Shown: positions 33,997 through 43,374, counted from the stretch's first letter. The stretch: 61,775 nucleotides of DNA from Bacteroidaceae bacterium (GCA_017483605.1 JAFUWG010000056.1:1-61775); one strand, 5' to 3'. Numbers and translations are program-made. Notes: generated from the sequence alone by a model not told the origin.

Positions 33997-34608
33997 ATGA
34001 TTATCATAGGTATCGCAGGAGGAACTGGTAGTGGAAAGACCACTGTCGTTCGCAAAATCGTAGAGAGTCTTCCCGATGGAAGTGTGGCAGTTATTCCACA
34101 GGATTCATATTACAAGGCACAAGACCATTTGCCTCTTGAAGTTCGTAAAAAGACGAACTTTGACCATCCAGACGCATTCGAGTGGGATTTGTTGGCTCAA
34201 CAGATTGGAGAGTTACGTCAAGGTCGTGCCATAGAACAACCAACATATTCTTATATTACTTGTACTCGTTTGCAGGAAACGGTACATGTAGAACCCAAAG
34301 AAGTCATTCTTATTGAGGGTATTATGGCTCTATACGACAAACATTTGCGTGACTTAATGGACTTGAAAATATTTGTAGATGCAGGTGCGGATGAACGTCT
34401 TCTCCGTGTCATTGTGCGTGATATTGCGGAACGAGGGCATCCTCTGGATATGTTGGTGGATAAATATCGTAATGTCCTGAAGCCGATGCATGACGAATTT
34501 ATTGAGCCGACCAAACAATATGCTGATATCATCATCCCTAATATGGGCAATAATGGTCCTGCAATTGATATGTTGAAAATGTATATTAAGGAGGCAATCA
34601 GGCACTAA
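33997..34608 (+). CDS. udk: Uridine kinase
   Basis: This is a 203-residue uridine/cytidine kinase of pyrimidine salvage, converting uridine to UMP with ATP or GTP. The P-loop GIAGGTGSGKTTVV is at 4-17. The substrate region IPQDSYYK and NFDHPDAFEWDLL follows, with LIEGIMAL and a lid with RDIAERGHPLDMLVDKY. The start MIIIGIAGG is chosen because the P-loop normally sits within 10 residues of the N-terminus; an upstream in-frame ATG at 33970 would overlap the hydrolase stop. A strong terminator follows. Confidence 0.95.
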   Translation: MIIIGIAGGTGSGKTTVVRKIVESLPDGSVAVIPQDSYYKAQDHLPLEVRKKTNFDHPDAFEWDLLAQQIGELRQGRAIEQPTYSYITCTRLQETVHVEPKEVILIEGIMALYDKHLRDLMDLKIFVDAGADERLLRVIVRDIAERGHPLDMLVDKYRNVLKPMHDEFIEPTKQYADIIIPNMGNNGPAIDMLKMYIKEAIRH

Positions 34609-34640
34609 TTATTGTCTGTATTTTTAGGAACTAAAAAATG

Positions 34641-34670
34641 AGGGGGCGTGTCGAACTTGACACGCCCCCT
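34641..34670. terminator. Bidirectional intrinsic terminator
   Basis: A perfect 12-bp stem (AGGGGGCGTGTC, 34641-34652, with 34659-34670) and a 6-nt loop are flanked by an A-run on the left and a T-run on the right. It separates convergent udk and the DUF4270 gene. Confidence 0.9.
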
Positions 34671-34682
34671 TTTGTTTGCAAA

Positions 34683-36068
34683 CTATTGGGAAAAACGAGA
34701 ATAAATGACTTCCATGTTGACTCTCTGATTATTTCCTCCAACAAGTTTGGCACTGCTCATGCTGAAATCGTGGTTGAGTTTGACAATTTGTCCCACTGTA
34801 CTTCCGCTGGCATCTTTTGAGTTGGAATAGGTTGCCTCAACTGGTATCAGAAGCACTTTGTTCCAGTTTTCGGTAGCAGTTCCATTGTTTTTCTCTTGTA
34901 CCATCTTGGTGATGAGTCGGGCAACATTGCTGAATTCGTAAGAGTTCGTACTGCTGGAGAATGTGGTAATGTAAGACTCTTTGCTGTCGCTCACCAGATA
35001 ATTCTCGAAGAAACCGTTCAGGTAGTCATCCAAACGAACTAGCAGAATTGTCTTGGGAATATCCAGTTTGAATCCACTTTCTACAGAGTCATTATAGCGA
35101 GTAAAAGTCAGTTTTGCAGAATTAATGGTGTCCTGTACATTGATTTGATCGGCTGGAATGGTGGCTAAAGTGAAGATGCCTGCAGGGCTTTTCAAATAGG
35201 TACAGTTTGTATCAGTCAGCAGTTTCTCCAGATTGGAGTTTTCGAATCGGGTTGCTTCAACCACCTCTTCGGTTGCTGCAAATTCACATAATCCGAGCGT
35301 GTCTTTGGCATAGTCTTCATCATAATAGTTGAAGTACATATTCAACTGCGTCACATAGATGTATGCCATCGCACCATCTCCGCTGTCGAGTTTGAAGTAA
35401 AGACCTTTGCTGCATGGATTTCCGCTGTTCAACCATGCCGATGTATTGGTGAAATGCTCAGGGTGTTTTCGGTAGTCACGAATGATTTGCGTGCCGAGTT
35501 CGTTAGGGAGTGTTACACGAATATTGTTATTGTAACTGCTTGACCAACGTGCGGAATCTGTGATGGTACGGTCACTCAGCGTGAACCATTTTGTGGCAAT
35601 AGGCTCAGCATTGACATCGTAATAATCTTCAGGATTGATGTTGGTATAGTAGTCAGCATTTGGGTCAAGTTGCTTGTTCAGTTCATAAACACTGAGTTTG
35701 AAAGACGTAAGCGAATCTCCAACAAAATTATTGATGTATAACTTCAGTTCAAAACTGAGGCAGGAGTCGTTTTGAATGCTGTCGGGGAGAGAGAAATTCT
35801 CGTCACAGTGGAACTGTGCAAGGAAATCACTCTTGATGGTCGTGCCAGTTTCTGGATCTGTGAAACGTCCGAAATAGGACATACTGGTACGTGCTAATAC
35901 GGAATCACCTACAGGATATGATTCTGTAGTGATGCCGTAAGTTTCGTAGTTCTTTGTGATGAGGTCGGCTGTTGGCATCATGTCTACGCCCAACGTGGCG
36001 GTATCGTCGTCACAGGATGCCAAAATGAATAGTATTCCGACGATGGCAAACATAGATTTGAATTTCAT
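34683..36068 (-). CDS. DUF4270 family lipoprotein
   Basis: This is a 461-residue lipoprotein (MKFKSMFAIVGILFILASCDDD, lipid Cys near 19) with a family-typical N-terminal DDDTATLGVDMMPTADLI and a beta-rich body. It matches the Bacteroidetes DUF4270 family of unknown function. It follows the starch-synthase-like gene by 9 nt, an arrangement I recall from other Bacteroidales. No catalytic residues are evident; an outer-membrane location is inferred from the lipid anchor. Confidence 0.82.
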   Translation of the reverse strand: MKFKSMFAIVGILFILASCDDDTATLGVDMMPTADLITKNYETYGITTESYPVGDSVLARTSMSYFGRFTDPETGTTIKSDFLAQFHCDENFSLPDSIQNDSCLSFELKLYINNFVGDSLTSFKLSVYELNKQLDPNADYYTNINPEDYYDVNAEPIATKWFTLSDRTITDSARWSSSYNNNIRVTLPNELGTQIIRDYRKHPEHFTNTSAWLNSGNPCSKGLYFKLDSGDGAMAYIYVTQLNMYFNYYDEDYAKDTLGLCEFAATEEVVEATRFENSNLEKLLTDTNCTYLKSPAGIFTLATIPADQINVQDTINSAKLTFTRYNDSVESGFKLDIPKTILLVRLDDYLNGFFENYLVSDSKESYITTFSSSTNSYEFSNVARLITKMVQEKNNGTATENWNKVLLIPVEATYSNSKDASGSTVGQIVKLNHDFSMSSAKLVGGNNQRVNMEVIYSRFSQ

Positions 36069-36077
36069 CGTTCGTTC

Positions 36078-36887
36078 CTAAAATAATGTTTCGTAGAAAT
36101 TGCTGAAAGCATCCTTGAAATCATCGCCCTCCACAGGGTCGAGTACCGGTAGCCCTAACGACTTGGCATATTTGACAATTGATGGGTCAACGTCCTTATT
36201 TTCTATAATGACACCATCAGAGAATTTCACGCCGATTTTCTCCAGTTCGGTGTGTCCGTAGGTATCTGTACAGATGTCTTTTATGTCATCGTAACGAACA
36301 TCTTTGTACTCCACAAATTTAGCGTTCTCTACTCCTAAATCTTGTTCAAACTCTTTCGGCGATACTTCCATCACAACTTTCACATCACGGAATGAAGGCT
36401 CGTCTTTGTATGCCTGCTTGATGTAGAGCGGAGCAAGTGCCGAAGCCCATCCGTAGCAATGAATCACATCTGGCACCCAACGCAACTTTTTCACCGTCTC
36501 CAGCACACCACGTGCATAGAAGATGGCACGCTCTCCATTGTCGGAATATTCCACGCCGTCCTTGTCTGTCAGTATGCCACGTTTCATGAAATAGTCATCA
36601 TTGTCAATGAAGTAAATCTGCATTCGTGCAGACGGCAGCGAGGCAACCTTGATAATGAGTGGGTGGTCGGTGTCGTCAATGATGAGATTCATGCCAGAAA
36701 GACGGATGACTTCATGGAGTTGATTACGACGCTCGTTGATGGTACCCCACTTAGGAGAAAAAGTTCTGATTTCATGTCCGCATTCCTGAATGGATTGAGG
36801 CAGGATTCGACCCATGAGAGAGTTTTTGTTCTCTGTCACGAAAGGTTCGATTTCTGTTGTGATAAATAGTACTTTCTTTGCTTTCAT
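36078..36887 (-). CDS. Glycogen/starch synthase N-terminal-domain protein
   Basis: This is a 269-residue protein matching only the first Rossmann domain (GT5 catalytic domain) of glycogen synthases: KKVLFITTEIEPFVTENKNSLMGRILPQSIQECGHEIRTFSPKWG and VPDVIHCYGWASALAPLYIK. The second, nucleotide-sugar-binding GT domain is absent and the end is a clean short tail, so this is a stand-alone form rather than a frameshift. I recall the same short protein in other Bacteroidales. Without the second domain, glycosyl transfer is doubtful; a regulatory or binding role is possible. Confidence 0.8.
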   Translation of the reverse strand: MKAKKVLFITTEIEPFVTENKNSLMGRILPQSIQECGHEIRTFSPKWGTINERRNQLHEVIRLSGMNLIIDDTDHPLIIKVASLPSARMQIYFIDNDDYFMKRGILTDKDGVEYSDNGERAIFYARGVLETVKKLRWVPDVIHCYGWASALAPLYIKQAYKDEPSFRDVKVVMEVSPKEFEQDLGVENAKFVEYKDVRYDDIKDICTDTYGHTELEKIGVKFSDGVIIENKDVDPSIVKYAKSLGLPVLDPVEGDDFKDAFSNFYETLF

Positions 36888-36923
36888 TCTGTGTTTCTTT
36901 CCGATAGTTTACGAAAAGTTATG

Positions 36924-36931
36924 CAAAGTTA
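36924..36931 (-). promoter_or_regulatory. -7 element for the starch-synthase-like/DUF4270 operon
   Basis: TAACTTTG on the minus strand, about 37 nt before the start codon, fits TAnnTTTG. No good -33 element is seen. Confidence 0.55.
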
Positions 36932-37022
36932 CATATTTTTCTTGAAAAAAGAGCAGTCTTTTTGTTTTAATTAAGATTTCAGACGGCTGTTTTGGCTTTA
37001 ATAATAACGAATTGTCACTTCA

Positions 37023-37826
37023 TCATAGAACGAATGGACCTGTAGGAATTTTTCGTCGAAGCACATCAAGTTTAAAGTCAACACCTGCGATAATACCGTA
37101 ACTGTGAAGTACGGTTTCAACGGTCTTTCGAGCCAATTCGGGATGGTTGTTCTCTTCGCTTAGATGGCAGAGCCACACGTGTTTGAGATTTTCGTGGAAG
37201 TTGTCAACCAGTGCCTGTGCTGTTTTCTTGTTGGAAAGATGTCCTCGGCCGCAGGTGATGCGTTCTTTCAGAATGTCAGGATAGCGTCCCTGTTGCAACA
37301 TCTCTTCGTCGTAATTTGCCTCAAGAATAAGGTGCGTGCTTTGGGCGATGTAGTGCTTCACATTTTCTGTAATGTCGCCGACATCGGTCATGATGGTGAA
37401 ATGATAGTCGCCAACTTCAATGTGGTAACCGACATTTTCGGAAGCGTCGTGAGGAAGAGAAAAGGCTGTGATTTTGAACGAGCCAATCTCAAAAGGTTCA
37501 TCCGTTTCAATATTGTGTCGATGCTCAAGGGGAATCTTGACTGCAGCCTGATAGTTTCTGTCCATCCCTTCGTGCACCAATGGCGTAGCATAAACAGGTA
37601 GGGAATACTCATTGCTGAGTTTCCCTGCCGCCTTGATGTGATCTGCATGGTCATGCGTGATGAGTAAGGCACGTACCTTTCCCATCTTTATTCCATACTC
37701 CTGGAGGTATTTTTTGAAACGACGAAGACTGATGCCACAATCGACGATAATGGCATCAGTTTCAGTCGCTATGTAATAGCAGTTTCCGCAACTTCCGCTG
37801 CCGAGACTGAAAAAGGTTAATGGCAT
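37023..37826 (-). CDS. WalJ/YycJ-like metallo-beta-lactamase-fold hydrolase
   Basis: This is a 267-residue MBL-fold protein. Metal ligands are visible in THDHADH (about 60-66), further His/Asp in MTDVGD and HLSEENNH near the end. The N-terminal SLGSGSCGNCYYIATETDAIIVDCGIS is typical for the YycJ/WalJ branch, linked in Firmicutes to cell-wall or DNA-repair coordination. The start is placed at MPLTFFSLGSGSCGN, 10 nt after the aspS stop; the longer frame would run into aspS. It is in an operon with aspS. Confidence 0.9.
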   Translation of the reverse strand: MPLTFFSLGSGSCGNCYYIATETDAIIVDCGISLRRFKKYLQEYGIKMGKVRALLITHDHADHIKAAGKLSNEYSLPVYATPLVHEGMDRNYQAAVKIPLEHRHNIETDEPFEIGSFKITAFSLPHDASENVGYHIEVGDYHFTIMTDVGDITENVKHYIAQSTHLILEANYDEEMLQQGRYPDILKERITCGRGHLSNKKTAQALVDNFHENLKHVWLCHLSEENNHPELARKTVETVLHSYGIIAGVDFKLDVLRRKIPTGPFVL

Positions 37827-37836
37827 GGCTTCAGAG

Positions 37837-39606
37837 TCAATTCTGCTGTTCTGTTGGCAAATTGATAGAAATGAAGTCTTCGTCCAGTTGTTTCTGGTCA
37901 ACAAATGATGGTGCATCCAGCATCACGTCACGTCCGCTGTTGTTCTTCGGGAAGGCGATGCAGTCGCGGATGGAATCGAGACCTGCGAAGATGCTTACCC
38001 AACGGTCAAGACCGTATGCCAAACCTCCGTGGGGAGGAGCACCATATTTGAAGGCGTTCATCAAGAAACCAAATTGCTCCTGTGCTTTCTCTGGGGTAAA
38101 GCCCAGAATCTCGAACATCTTGGCTTGCAGTTTCGGGTCGTGAATACGGATAGAACCGCCACCCACTTCGATGCCGTTGCACACCATGTCGTAAGCATCA
38201 GCACGCACAGCGGCAGGGTCGGTGTCTAACAGGTGAATATCCTTGTCCATCGGGTGTGTGAATGGATGGTGCATCGCCATCAGACGCTGCTCTTCGTCGC
38301 TCCATTCGAACATAGGGAACTCTGTCACCCACAGCAGGGCGAACTTGTTCTTGTCGCGAAGTCCCAGACGCTCACCCATCTCCAGACGCAGTTCACACAA
38401 CTGCTTGCGGGTCTTCATGGCGTCGTCGCCACTCAAAATGAGAATCAGGTCGCCTGGTTTTGCTTGCATTTTCTCCTTGAGCGCCAGCAGGTCTTCCTGT
38501 GTGTAGAATTTATCTACAGATGATTTGACGCTGCCGTCTTCCTGCACACGGGCATACACCAAACCCTTGGCACCAATCTGTGGACGCTTCACCCATTCGG
38601 TCAGTTTGTCGATGTCTTTTCTGGTGTATGATGCACAGCCTGTTGCACAGATACCGCCAATGTAAGCAGCATTGTCAAACACGGCAAATGTTCCCTTCTT
38701 CAGCACGTCATCCAGTTCTACAAACTCCATGCCGAAACGCATGTCTGGCTTATCTGAACCGAAACGCTTCATACACTCAATCCAAGGCAGACGAAGGAAC
38801 GGCTCGTTGAGTTCCACGCCTCTCAGTTCCTTGAACAAATGCTTTGCCATGCCTTCAAAAGTCTGAATGATGTCTTCCTGAGTCACGAACGACATTTCGC
38901 AGTCAATCTGTGTGAACTCTGGCTGACGGTCGGCACGCAAGTCCTCGTCGCGGAAGCACTTTACAATCTGGAAGTAGCGGTCGAAGCCTGCCACCATCAA
39001 CAACTGTTTCAGCGTCTGTGGGCTCTGTGGCAGAGCATAGAACTGTCCGGGATTCATGCGTGATGGCACGATGAAGTCGCGTGCACCTTCTGGGGTAGAG
39101 CCGATGAGCATAGGAGTTTCTATCTCCAAGAAACCGAGGTTGGAAAGATAATTGCGTACGGCAATGCAGAACTTATGACGCAACTCAAGATTCTTGCGAA
39201 CGGCGTTGCGACGCAAGTCCAGATAGCGATACTTCATGCGAAGGTCGTCGCCGCCGTCTGACTGGTCTTCAATCGTGAACGGAGGAGTAATGGACTCGTT
39301 CAGCACGGTCAATTCACTCACCTCAATCTCGATGTCGCCTGTCGGAATGTTCTTGTTCTTGCTGTATCGCTCAGCCACTGTGCCTGTCACTTGAATCACA
39401 AACTCACGACCGAGTTTGTTGGCACGTTCACACAGCGGAGCGTTAGTTTCTTCGTTAAACACCAATTGCGTAATGCCATAACGGTCACGCAAGTCAACAA
39501 AAGTCAACGCTCCCATCTTGCGAGAACGCTGCACCCATCCTGCAAGCGTCACTTGCTTGCCTGCGTCGGAGAGTCTCAACTCTCCATTCGTATGTGTTCT
39601 GTACAT
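37837..39606 (-). CDS. aspS: Aspartyl-tRNA synthetase
   Basis: This is a 589-residue bacterial-type class II AspRS. The N-terminal OB-fold anticodon-binding domain occupies about 1-110 ([26 protein letters not shown]). Motif 2 is [18 protein letters not shown], a GAD insertion lies near 290-420, and motif 3 is [10 protein letters not shown]. It charges tRNA-Asp. The length and insertion are normal for bacteria. A TAACTTTG promoter element lies about 30 nt upstream. Confidence 0.98.
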   Translation of the reverse strand: MYRTHTNGELRLSDAGKQVTLAGWVQRSRKMGALTFVDLRDRYGITQLVFNEETNAPLCERANKLGREFVIQVTGTVAERYSKNKNIPTGDIEIEVSELTVLNESITPPFTIEDQSDGGDDLRMKYRYLDLRRNAVRKNLELRHKFCIAVRNYLSNLGFLEIETPMLIGSTPEGARDFIVPSRMNPGQFYALPQSPQTLKQLLMVAGFDRYFQIVKCFRDEDLRADRQPEFTQIDCEMSFVTQEDIIQTFEGMAKHLFKELRGVELNEPFLRLPWIECMKRFGSDKPDMRFGMEFVELDDVLKKGTFAVFDNAAYIGGICATGCASYTRKDIDKLTEWVKRPQIGAKGLVYARVQEDGSVKSSVDKFYTQEDLLALKEKMQAKPGDLILILSGDDAMKTRKQLCELRLEMGERLGLRDKNKFALLWVTEFPMFEWSDEEQRLMAMHHPFTHPMDKDIHLLDTDPAAVRADAYDMVCNGIEVGGGSIRIHDPKLQAKMFEILGFTPEKAQEQFGFLMNAFKYGAPPHGGLAYGLDRWVSIFAGLDSIRDCIAFPKNNSGRDVMLDAPSFVDQKQLDEDFISINLPTEQQN

Positions 39607-39636
39607 ATTATATATGTGTTATGTTATTTCTAAATG

Positions 39637-39644
39637 CAAAGTTA
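39637..39644 (-). promoter_or_regulatory. -7 element of the aspS promoter
   Basis: TAACTTTG on the minus strand about 31 nt before the aspS start fits TAnnTTTG. Confidence 0.6.
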
Positions 39645-39748
39645 CGAAATTTTCGGCGAACAGAGAGAGGAAAAGATGTTTTTTCTTATCTGAACGGCAT
39701 ATTTTATGGATTTATGGGTGTATAATCTTTTTTCAGAAAAGGAAAAGT

Positions 39749-39809
39749 GTACCCCTCGGGTACGGGATGGTGTACCCGAGGGGTGCGGTATGTCGTAGTC
39801 GAGGGGTAC
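39749..39809. repeat. Three-module 23-bp-period palindromic array
   Basis: Three 15-nt modules start at 39749, 39772 and 39795: GTACCCCTCGGGTAC, GTACCCGAGGGGTGC and GTAGTCGAGGGGTAC, with 8-nt spacers. The first can pair with either of the other two; the ACCCCTCGGGTAC/GTACCCGAGGGGT stem is 13 bp and perfect. It lies just downstream of the tamL stop. Confidence 0.85.
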
Positions 39810-39817
39810 GATGTATG

Positions 39818-42130
39818 TTAGAAAGGCAGACCTACTGCAAAGTGAAAGGCAAAGTCACGGCTGAAGTCGTGGTGGGTGATGGGGTAGTGGTCTCTGCCGG
39901 TTTCGGCAGGGTTGATGGCTTTCATGCCTGCGTCGAAACGCACGATGAAGAAGTTGGCATCCATGCGGAGACCGATGCCGTATGCGACTGCAATTTGCTT
40001 GAAGAATTTGTCGAAACGAAACTCTCCGTCTGGTTGGTCACGATATTTGCGAATGGTCCAGATGTTACCCCCGTCGATAAAGGCGGCACCACTGAATTTC
40101 CAGAACAGTTGTGCACGATATTCGAGGCTCAAATCCAGTTTGATATCACCCGATTGATTGAGGAAGTTGATGCCTTTGTCCTTGCCGTTGTAAGCACCAG
40201 GACCGAGCGAACGCACCGACCATCCTCTGACGCTGTTGGCTCCTCCAGCGAAATAACGCTTCTCGAAAGGCAATTGGTTGGAATTGCCATACGGATAGGC
40301 GATGCCGACTCCCGAGTGGAAAGCGACCGAGTTGTTCTTGTCGATGCGGATGCTCTTGGTGAAGTCAAAGTCACCACGCACATATTGGGCGAAGGCGGTG
40401 CCGCAGAACGTGTATTGTCTTTCGCGATTCTTCTTTCCGTTGGCAAGATGGGTGATGGCATTCAGTGCATTGCCCGATGTCTCAATGTTGAAACGAACCG
40501 TGTAGGCGTTCTTTCCGTATGTCTGCTCTCTGGCACCCAACGAATTGTAAGAATAGGTGTATCCCATCTTTGTGATGAGCAGATTTTCATAGTTGTATTT
40601 CAGAATGGCATTCGTCTTGCCCAGCGAATCGAGATATTCCTCCTTGAAGGTGCGAGAAATCCAAGGCATATACACATAGTTCACCTCCAGCAAGTCGAAA
40701 CGATGCTGAATGTTTTGGCTCTTGCTACTCCATCGGTATCGCCATGCCGCAGTGAGCACACGGCGTTGAAACTCAGGACGGTTCTGCATGTTATATTGCA
40801 GCGAAATCTCCGATTGTGCATTGTGCAACGTGCCCCATTCCTTTTTCACGTAAGGCAGCAGGAAGGCTGGGAACCCCAGTGTGGATTCCGCACCCAATTC
40901 CACATAGTTATTTCCTTCGTACCCTTCCAACCCCGTGATGGCCTCGTATGCACCACGAATCTTGAACGTGAAGGATTCGGAGCCATGGAACAGGTTCTTA
41001 TTCTGGTAGGATGTGGAAAGGGCGGCACCCAAGTCACCTGCCGAGTTGGTCGCTTCCACGTCAAAGCCAAAAGAGTGGGGCTTGGCGTGGTTGACGATGA
41101 TGTTGCAGTCAAGTGTGTCAGAACCAGGACGTTCAACAATGTTGATATTGGAAAAGGAAATGGCACCTAAGCGAGTGTAATTGGTGTAAGTGCGTCGGAA
41201 ATAGTTGTCATTGTACAAATCTCCTGGGTGCACCATCGAGTGGCTGGTCAACAGGCTTTTGCGGAAGTGTAGGCCACTTCCACCGTTGTCGGGGTCTTGA
41301 TAGATGAACTGGTAGCCTTTGTGTCGGATGGTGTCGGCGGGGATGTTTGCGGCGGTGACATCGGCGAGGAAGTTCACGTTGCCGATGGTGTATTGTTTGT
41401 GTTCCGTTGCCTCCGTTCGACCATCGTCCTGATGCAGTTTCACACGCACCATCACGTCCACTTCTGTTGAGTTTTTGGCTGTGTCGGCACTGAACCGTAC
41501 ATCCTCCTTGTTGAATTTATAGTAGCCGTGGTTCCTCAGATAGTTTGCGATGCGGTTTCTCTCACCATTCAGCGTGTTCACATCAAAAGGGCTTCCCGAC
41601 TTCAACAACGAGTTGACAGTATCTTCCACCGTGAGAAACTGCCTCAATCCTTTATCTTCCACCCATCGGTAGATGTTTCTGATGGTATATCGTTCGTTGG
41701 GGTGTACGTTGTAGAGCACCTTCACTTTCTTGTCCTTCTCCATCTTAAACTCTTCCACCGTCGCCTTCATGTATCCCGCATTTCCCAGCACCTGCCGAAT
41801 GTCGCTCATGGTCTTTTCTGCCTTCACGCTGTCATACAGCACGGGGGCTTCACCCAGTTTCCGCAACAGGCGTGTTCGCCATTTCGTCGTGTCTGTGCCC
41901 GACAATGTGTAGATTTTCAGCGGCACACGTGCCCCAAACCATTTCGAGTTGGTGTTTTGTGTCACGTAGTCGCCCAGCATATAGGTTTTCTGCACCTCTT
42001 CGTCGTCGCAAGTCACAGCCACTCCCGTCAACATGTGCTCACCTTCAGGGATGTACTTATCCACCGAACATGATGCCGCCATCATGCACAGTAACGAGAA
42101 GAAGATGATATGTTTTTGTAGCCGTTTCAC
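39818..42130 (-). CDS. tamL: TamL: lipid-anchored Omp85/TamA-family protein
   Basis: This is a 770-residue Omp85-superfamily protein. The N-terminus has a lipoprotein signal ending AASCSVDKYIPEGE, so it is the lipidated TamA variant (TamL) of Bacteroidetes, which works with TamB in envelope biogenesis. POTRA-like repeats occupy about 25-330 (VLYNVHPNERYTIRNIYRWV). The C-terminal surface-antigen barrel follows (GGANSVRGWSVRSLGPGAYNG, ending FHFAVGLPF). No tamB is in the window. It is a single-gene unit with its own consensus promoter; the gpx1 terminator overlaps the -33 element of that promoter. Confidence 0.92.
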   Translation of the reverse strand: MKRLQKHIIFFSLLCMMAASCSVDKYIPEGEHMLTGVAVTCDDEEVQKTYMLGDYVTQNTNSKWFGARVPLKIYTLSGTDTTKWRTRLLRKLGEAPVLYDSVKAEKTMSDIRQVLGNAGYMKATVEEFKMEKDKKVKVLYNVHPNERYTIRNIYRWVEDKGLRQFLTVEDTVNSLLKSGSPFDVNTLNGERNRIANYLRNHGYYKFNKEDVRFSADTAKNSTEVDVMVRVKLHQDDGRTEATEHKQYTIGNVNFLADVTAANIPADTIRHKGYQFIYQDPDNGGSGLHFRKSLLTSHSMVHPGDLYNDNYFRRTYTNYTRLGAISFSNINIVERPGSDTLDCNIIVNHAKPHSFGFDVEATNSAGDLGAALSTSYQNKNLFHGSESFTFKIRGAYEAITGLEGYEGNNYVELGAESTLGFPAFLLPYVKKEWGTLHNAQSEISLQYNMQNRPEFQRRVLTAAWRYRWSSKSQNIQHRFDLLEVNYVYMPWISRTFKEEYLDSLGKTNAILKYNYENLLITKMGYTYSYNSLGAREQTYGKNAYTVRFNIETSGNALNAITHLANGKKNRERQYTFCGTAFAQYVRGDFDFTKSIRIDKNNSVAFHSGVGIAYPYGNSNQLPFEKRYFAGGANSVRGWSVRSLGPGAYNGKDKGINFLNQSGDIKLDLSLEYRAQLFWKFSGAAFIDGGNIWTIRKYRDQPDGEFRFDKFFKQIAVAYGIGLRMDANFFIVRFDAGMKAINPAETGRDHYPITHHDFSRDFAFHFAVGLPF

Positions 42131-42152
42131 TTCATTGTGTCCGTTTGATGTG

Positions 42153-42183
42153 CAAAGGTACGAAAAAATGCGAACATAACAAA
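42153..42183 (-). promoter_or_regulatory. Promoter of tamL
   Basis: TTTG (42183-42180) and TACCTTTG (42160-42153) on the minus strand are exactly 19 bp apart, with the start codon about 23 nt downstream. Confidence 0.8.
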
Positions 42184-42218
42184 ATGTCCTCTGTACGAAA
42201 GGGCACAGAGGACATTTT
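42181..42218 (-). terminator. Terminator of the gpx-ohrR-gpx operon
   Basis: A perfect 14-bp stem (AAAATGTCCTCTGT, 42181-42194, with 42205-42218) and 10-nt loop lie just after the stop codon of the distal glutathione peroxidase gene. Its left end overlaps the -33 element of tamL. Confidence 0.8.
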
Positions 42219-42249
42219 GTTTGTATAGTATGTGTGTTTGTGAGGCGAA

Positions 42250-42867
42250 TTACTTCAGCAGTTCAGCCACTTTCTTGTCGATGTCGCTGATTTTGTCTGT
42301 CGGCTCATAGCGTTGGATGACCTTTCCTTTTTTGTCAACCAGGAATTTCGTGAAGTTCCACTTGATGCTGGGGTTCTTGTCGTAGTCGGCATCTTTTTTC
42401 CGCATCATGTTGTCGAGCAGGGGACCCAATTTGTCCTCCATGTCGAAACCGCCGAATCCTTGCTTTGACTTTAGAAAGGTGAAGAGAGGCGATTCGTTGT
42501 CACCATTCACATCGATCTTGTCGAATTGTGGAAACTGAATGTTGAAGTTGGCGGTGCAGAACTGGTGGATCTCAGCAATGCTTCCGGGTGCCTGTTCGCC
42601 AAACTGATTGCAAGGGAAATCGAGGATTTCAAATCCCTGCTCGCGGTATTTCTCGTAGAGGTTCTCCAACTCCGTGTATTGCGGTGTGAAGCCGCACTTG
42701 GTGGCTGTGTTGACGATGAGGAGTACCTTGCCTTTGTATGTCGAAAGCGATACGTCCTTGCCAGCATCGTTCTTTACGCTGATGCCATAGATGCTTTTTT
42801 GTGCCAATGTTGGCAGTGCCACCAACGAGAGGATGGCGAATGCGAGTGTGGAAAGAAGATTCTTCAT
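42250..42867 (-). CDS. Exported glutathione-peroxidase-family peroxidase
   Basis: This is a 205-residue Gpx with signal peptide (MKNLLSTLAFAILSLVALPTLAQ), hence periplasmic. The active-site tetrad is seen: peroxidatic Cys58 in NTATKCGFTPQY, the Gln of FPCNQFGEQ (which also has the likely resolving Cys), and Trp-Asn in WNFTKFLVDKKG. Such non-selenium Gpx proteins normally use thioredoxin-type donors to reduce hydroperoxides. It is the distal gene of the gpx-ohrR-gpx operon, 5 nt after the regulator. Confidence 0.93.
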   Translation of the reverse strand: MKNLLSTLAFAILSLVALPTLAQKSIYGISVKNDAGKDVSLSTYKGKVLLIVNTATKCGFTPQYTELENLYEKYREQGFEILDFPCNQFGEQAPGSIAEIHQFCTANFNIQFPQFDKIDVNGDNESPLFTFLKSKQGFGGFDMEDKLGPLLDNMMRKKDADYDKNPSIKWNFTKFLVDKKGKVIQRYEPTDKISDIDKKVAELLK

Positions 42868-42872
42868 GTTTG

Positions 42873-43313
42873 TTATTTTTTGAGTGTGTTGATAATTGAG
42901 TCAAGTTCTTGAGCCAACGTGAGATAGTCCTCCAACTTCAACGGACAGGCTTGCAGTTGCTGTCCCATCCCCTTGGGGATAATCTCATAGGCGTGTTCTT
43001 CCATCTCCTTGCCTTTTTCGGTAAGGCTAACAATCTGCTGCCGCTTGTCTGTCTCGCCGCGGTGACGCTCCACAATGCCCTGTTTCTCCATGCGTTGCAG
43101 TAGGGGAGTGACGGTGTTCGTTTCCAGCACCAGCCGATGAGCAATGTCATTCACTGGCTGACCGTCCTGCTCCCACAGCACCATCAGCACAAGGTACTGC
43201 GGATAGGTGATTCCCAACTCGTTGAGCATTGGCGTGTATGCTTGTGTGATGAGCCGTGCTGCGGTGTAGAGACGGAAGCAAATTTGATTATCTAATTGTA
43301 ATTCTTGGTGCAT
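42873..43313 (-). CDS. OhrR-like MarR-family transcriptional regulator
   Basis: This is a 146-residue winged-helix MarR protein. The N-terminal ICFRLYTAARLITQAY places a reactive Cys at residue 12, the position of the organic-hydroperoxide-sensing Cys in OhrR proteins. The wing region has NTVTPLLQRMEKQGIVERHRGETDKRQQIVSLTEKG. Being flanked by two peroxidase genes on the same transcript supports a role as the peroxide-sensing repressor of this operon. The operators are probably the three matching sites at 43958-44049. Confidence 0.92.
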   Translation of the reverse strand: MHQELQLDNQICFRLYTAARLITQAYTPMLNELGITYPQYLVLMVLWEQDGQPVNDIAHRLVLETNTVTPLLQRMEKQGIVERHRGETDKRQQIVSLTEKGKEMEEHAYEIIPKGMGQQLQACPLKLEDYLTLAQELDSIINTLKK

Positions 43314-43325
43314 GATCGTCTTTGT

Positions 43326-43367
43326 GAGAGTGCAGATTGAACCGCTGGTGGCTCAATCTGCACTCTC
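43326..43367 (-). promoter_or_regulatory. Intercistronic 15-bp hairpin
   Basis: GAGAGTGCAGATTGA (43326-43340) pairs perfectly with 43353-43367 across a 12-nt loop, between the first peroxidase gene and the regulator. There is no U-run on the minus strand, so partial termination or mRNA stabilisation is more likely than full termination. Confidence 0.65.
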
Positions 43368-43374
43368 GGTGTGT

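Noticed and set aside
39518-41170. Long plus-strand open frame (550 codons)
   Set aside because: It is antisense to tamL and aspS, with no signal peptide or recognisable domain and no promoter; the opposite strand encodes clear proteins.
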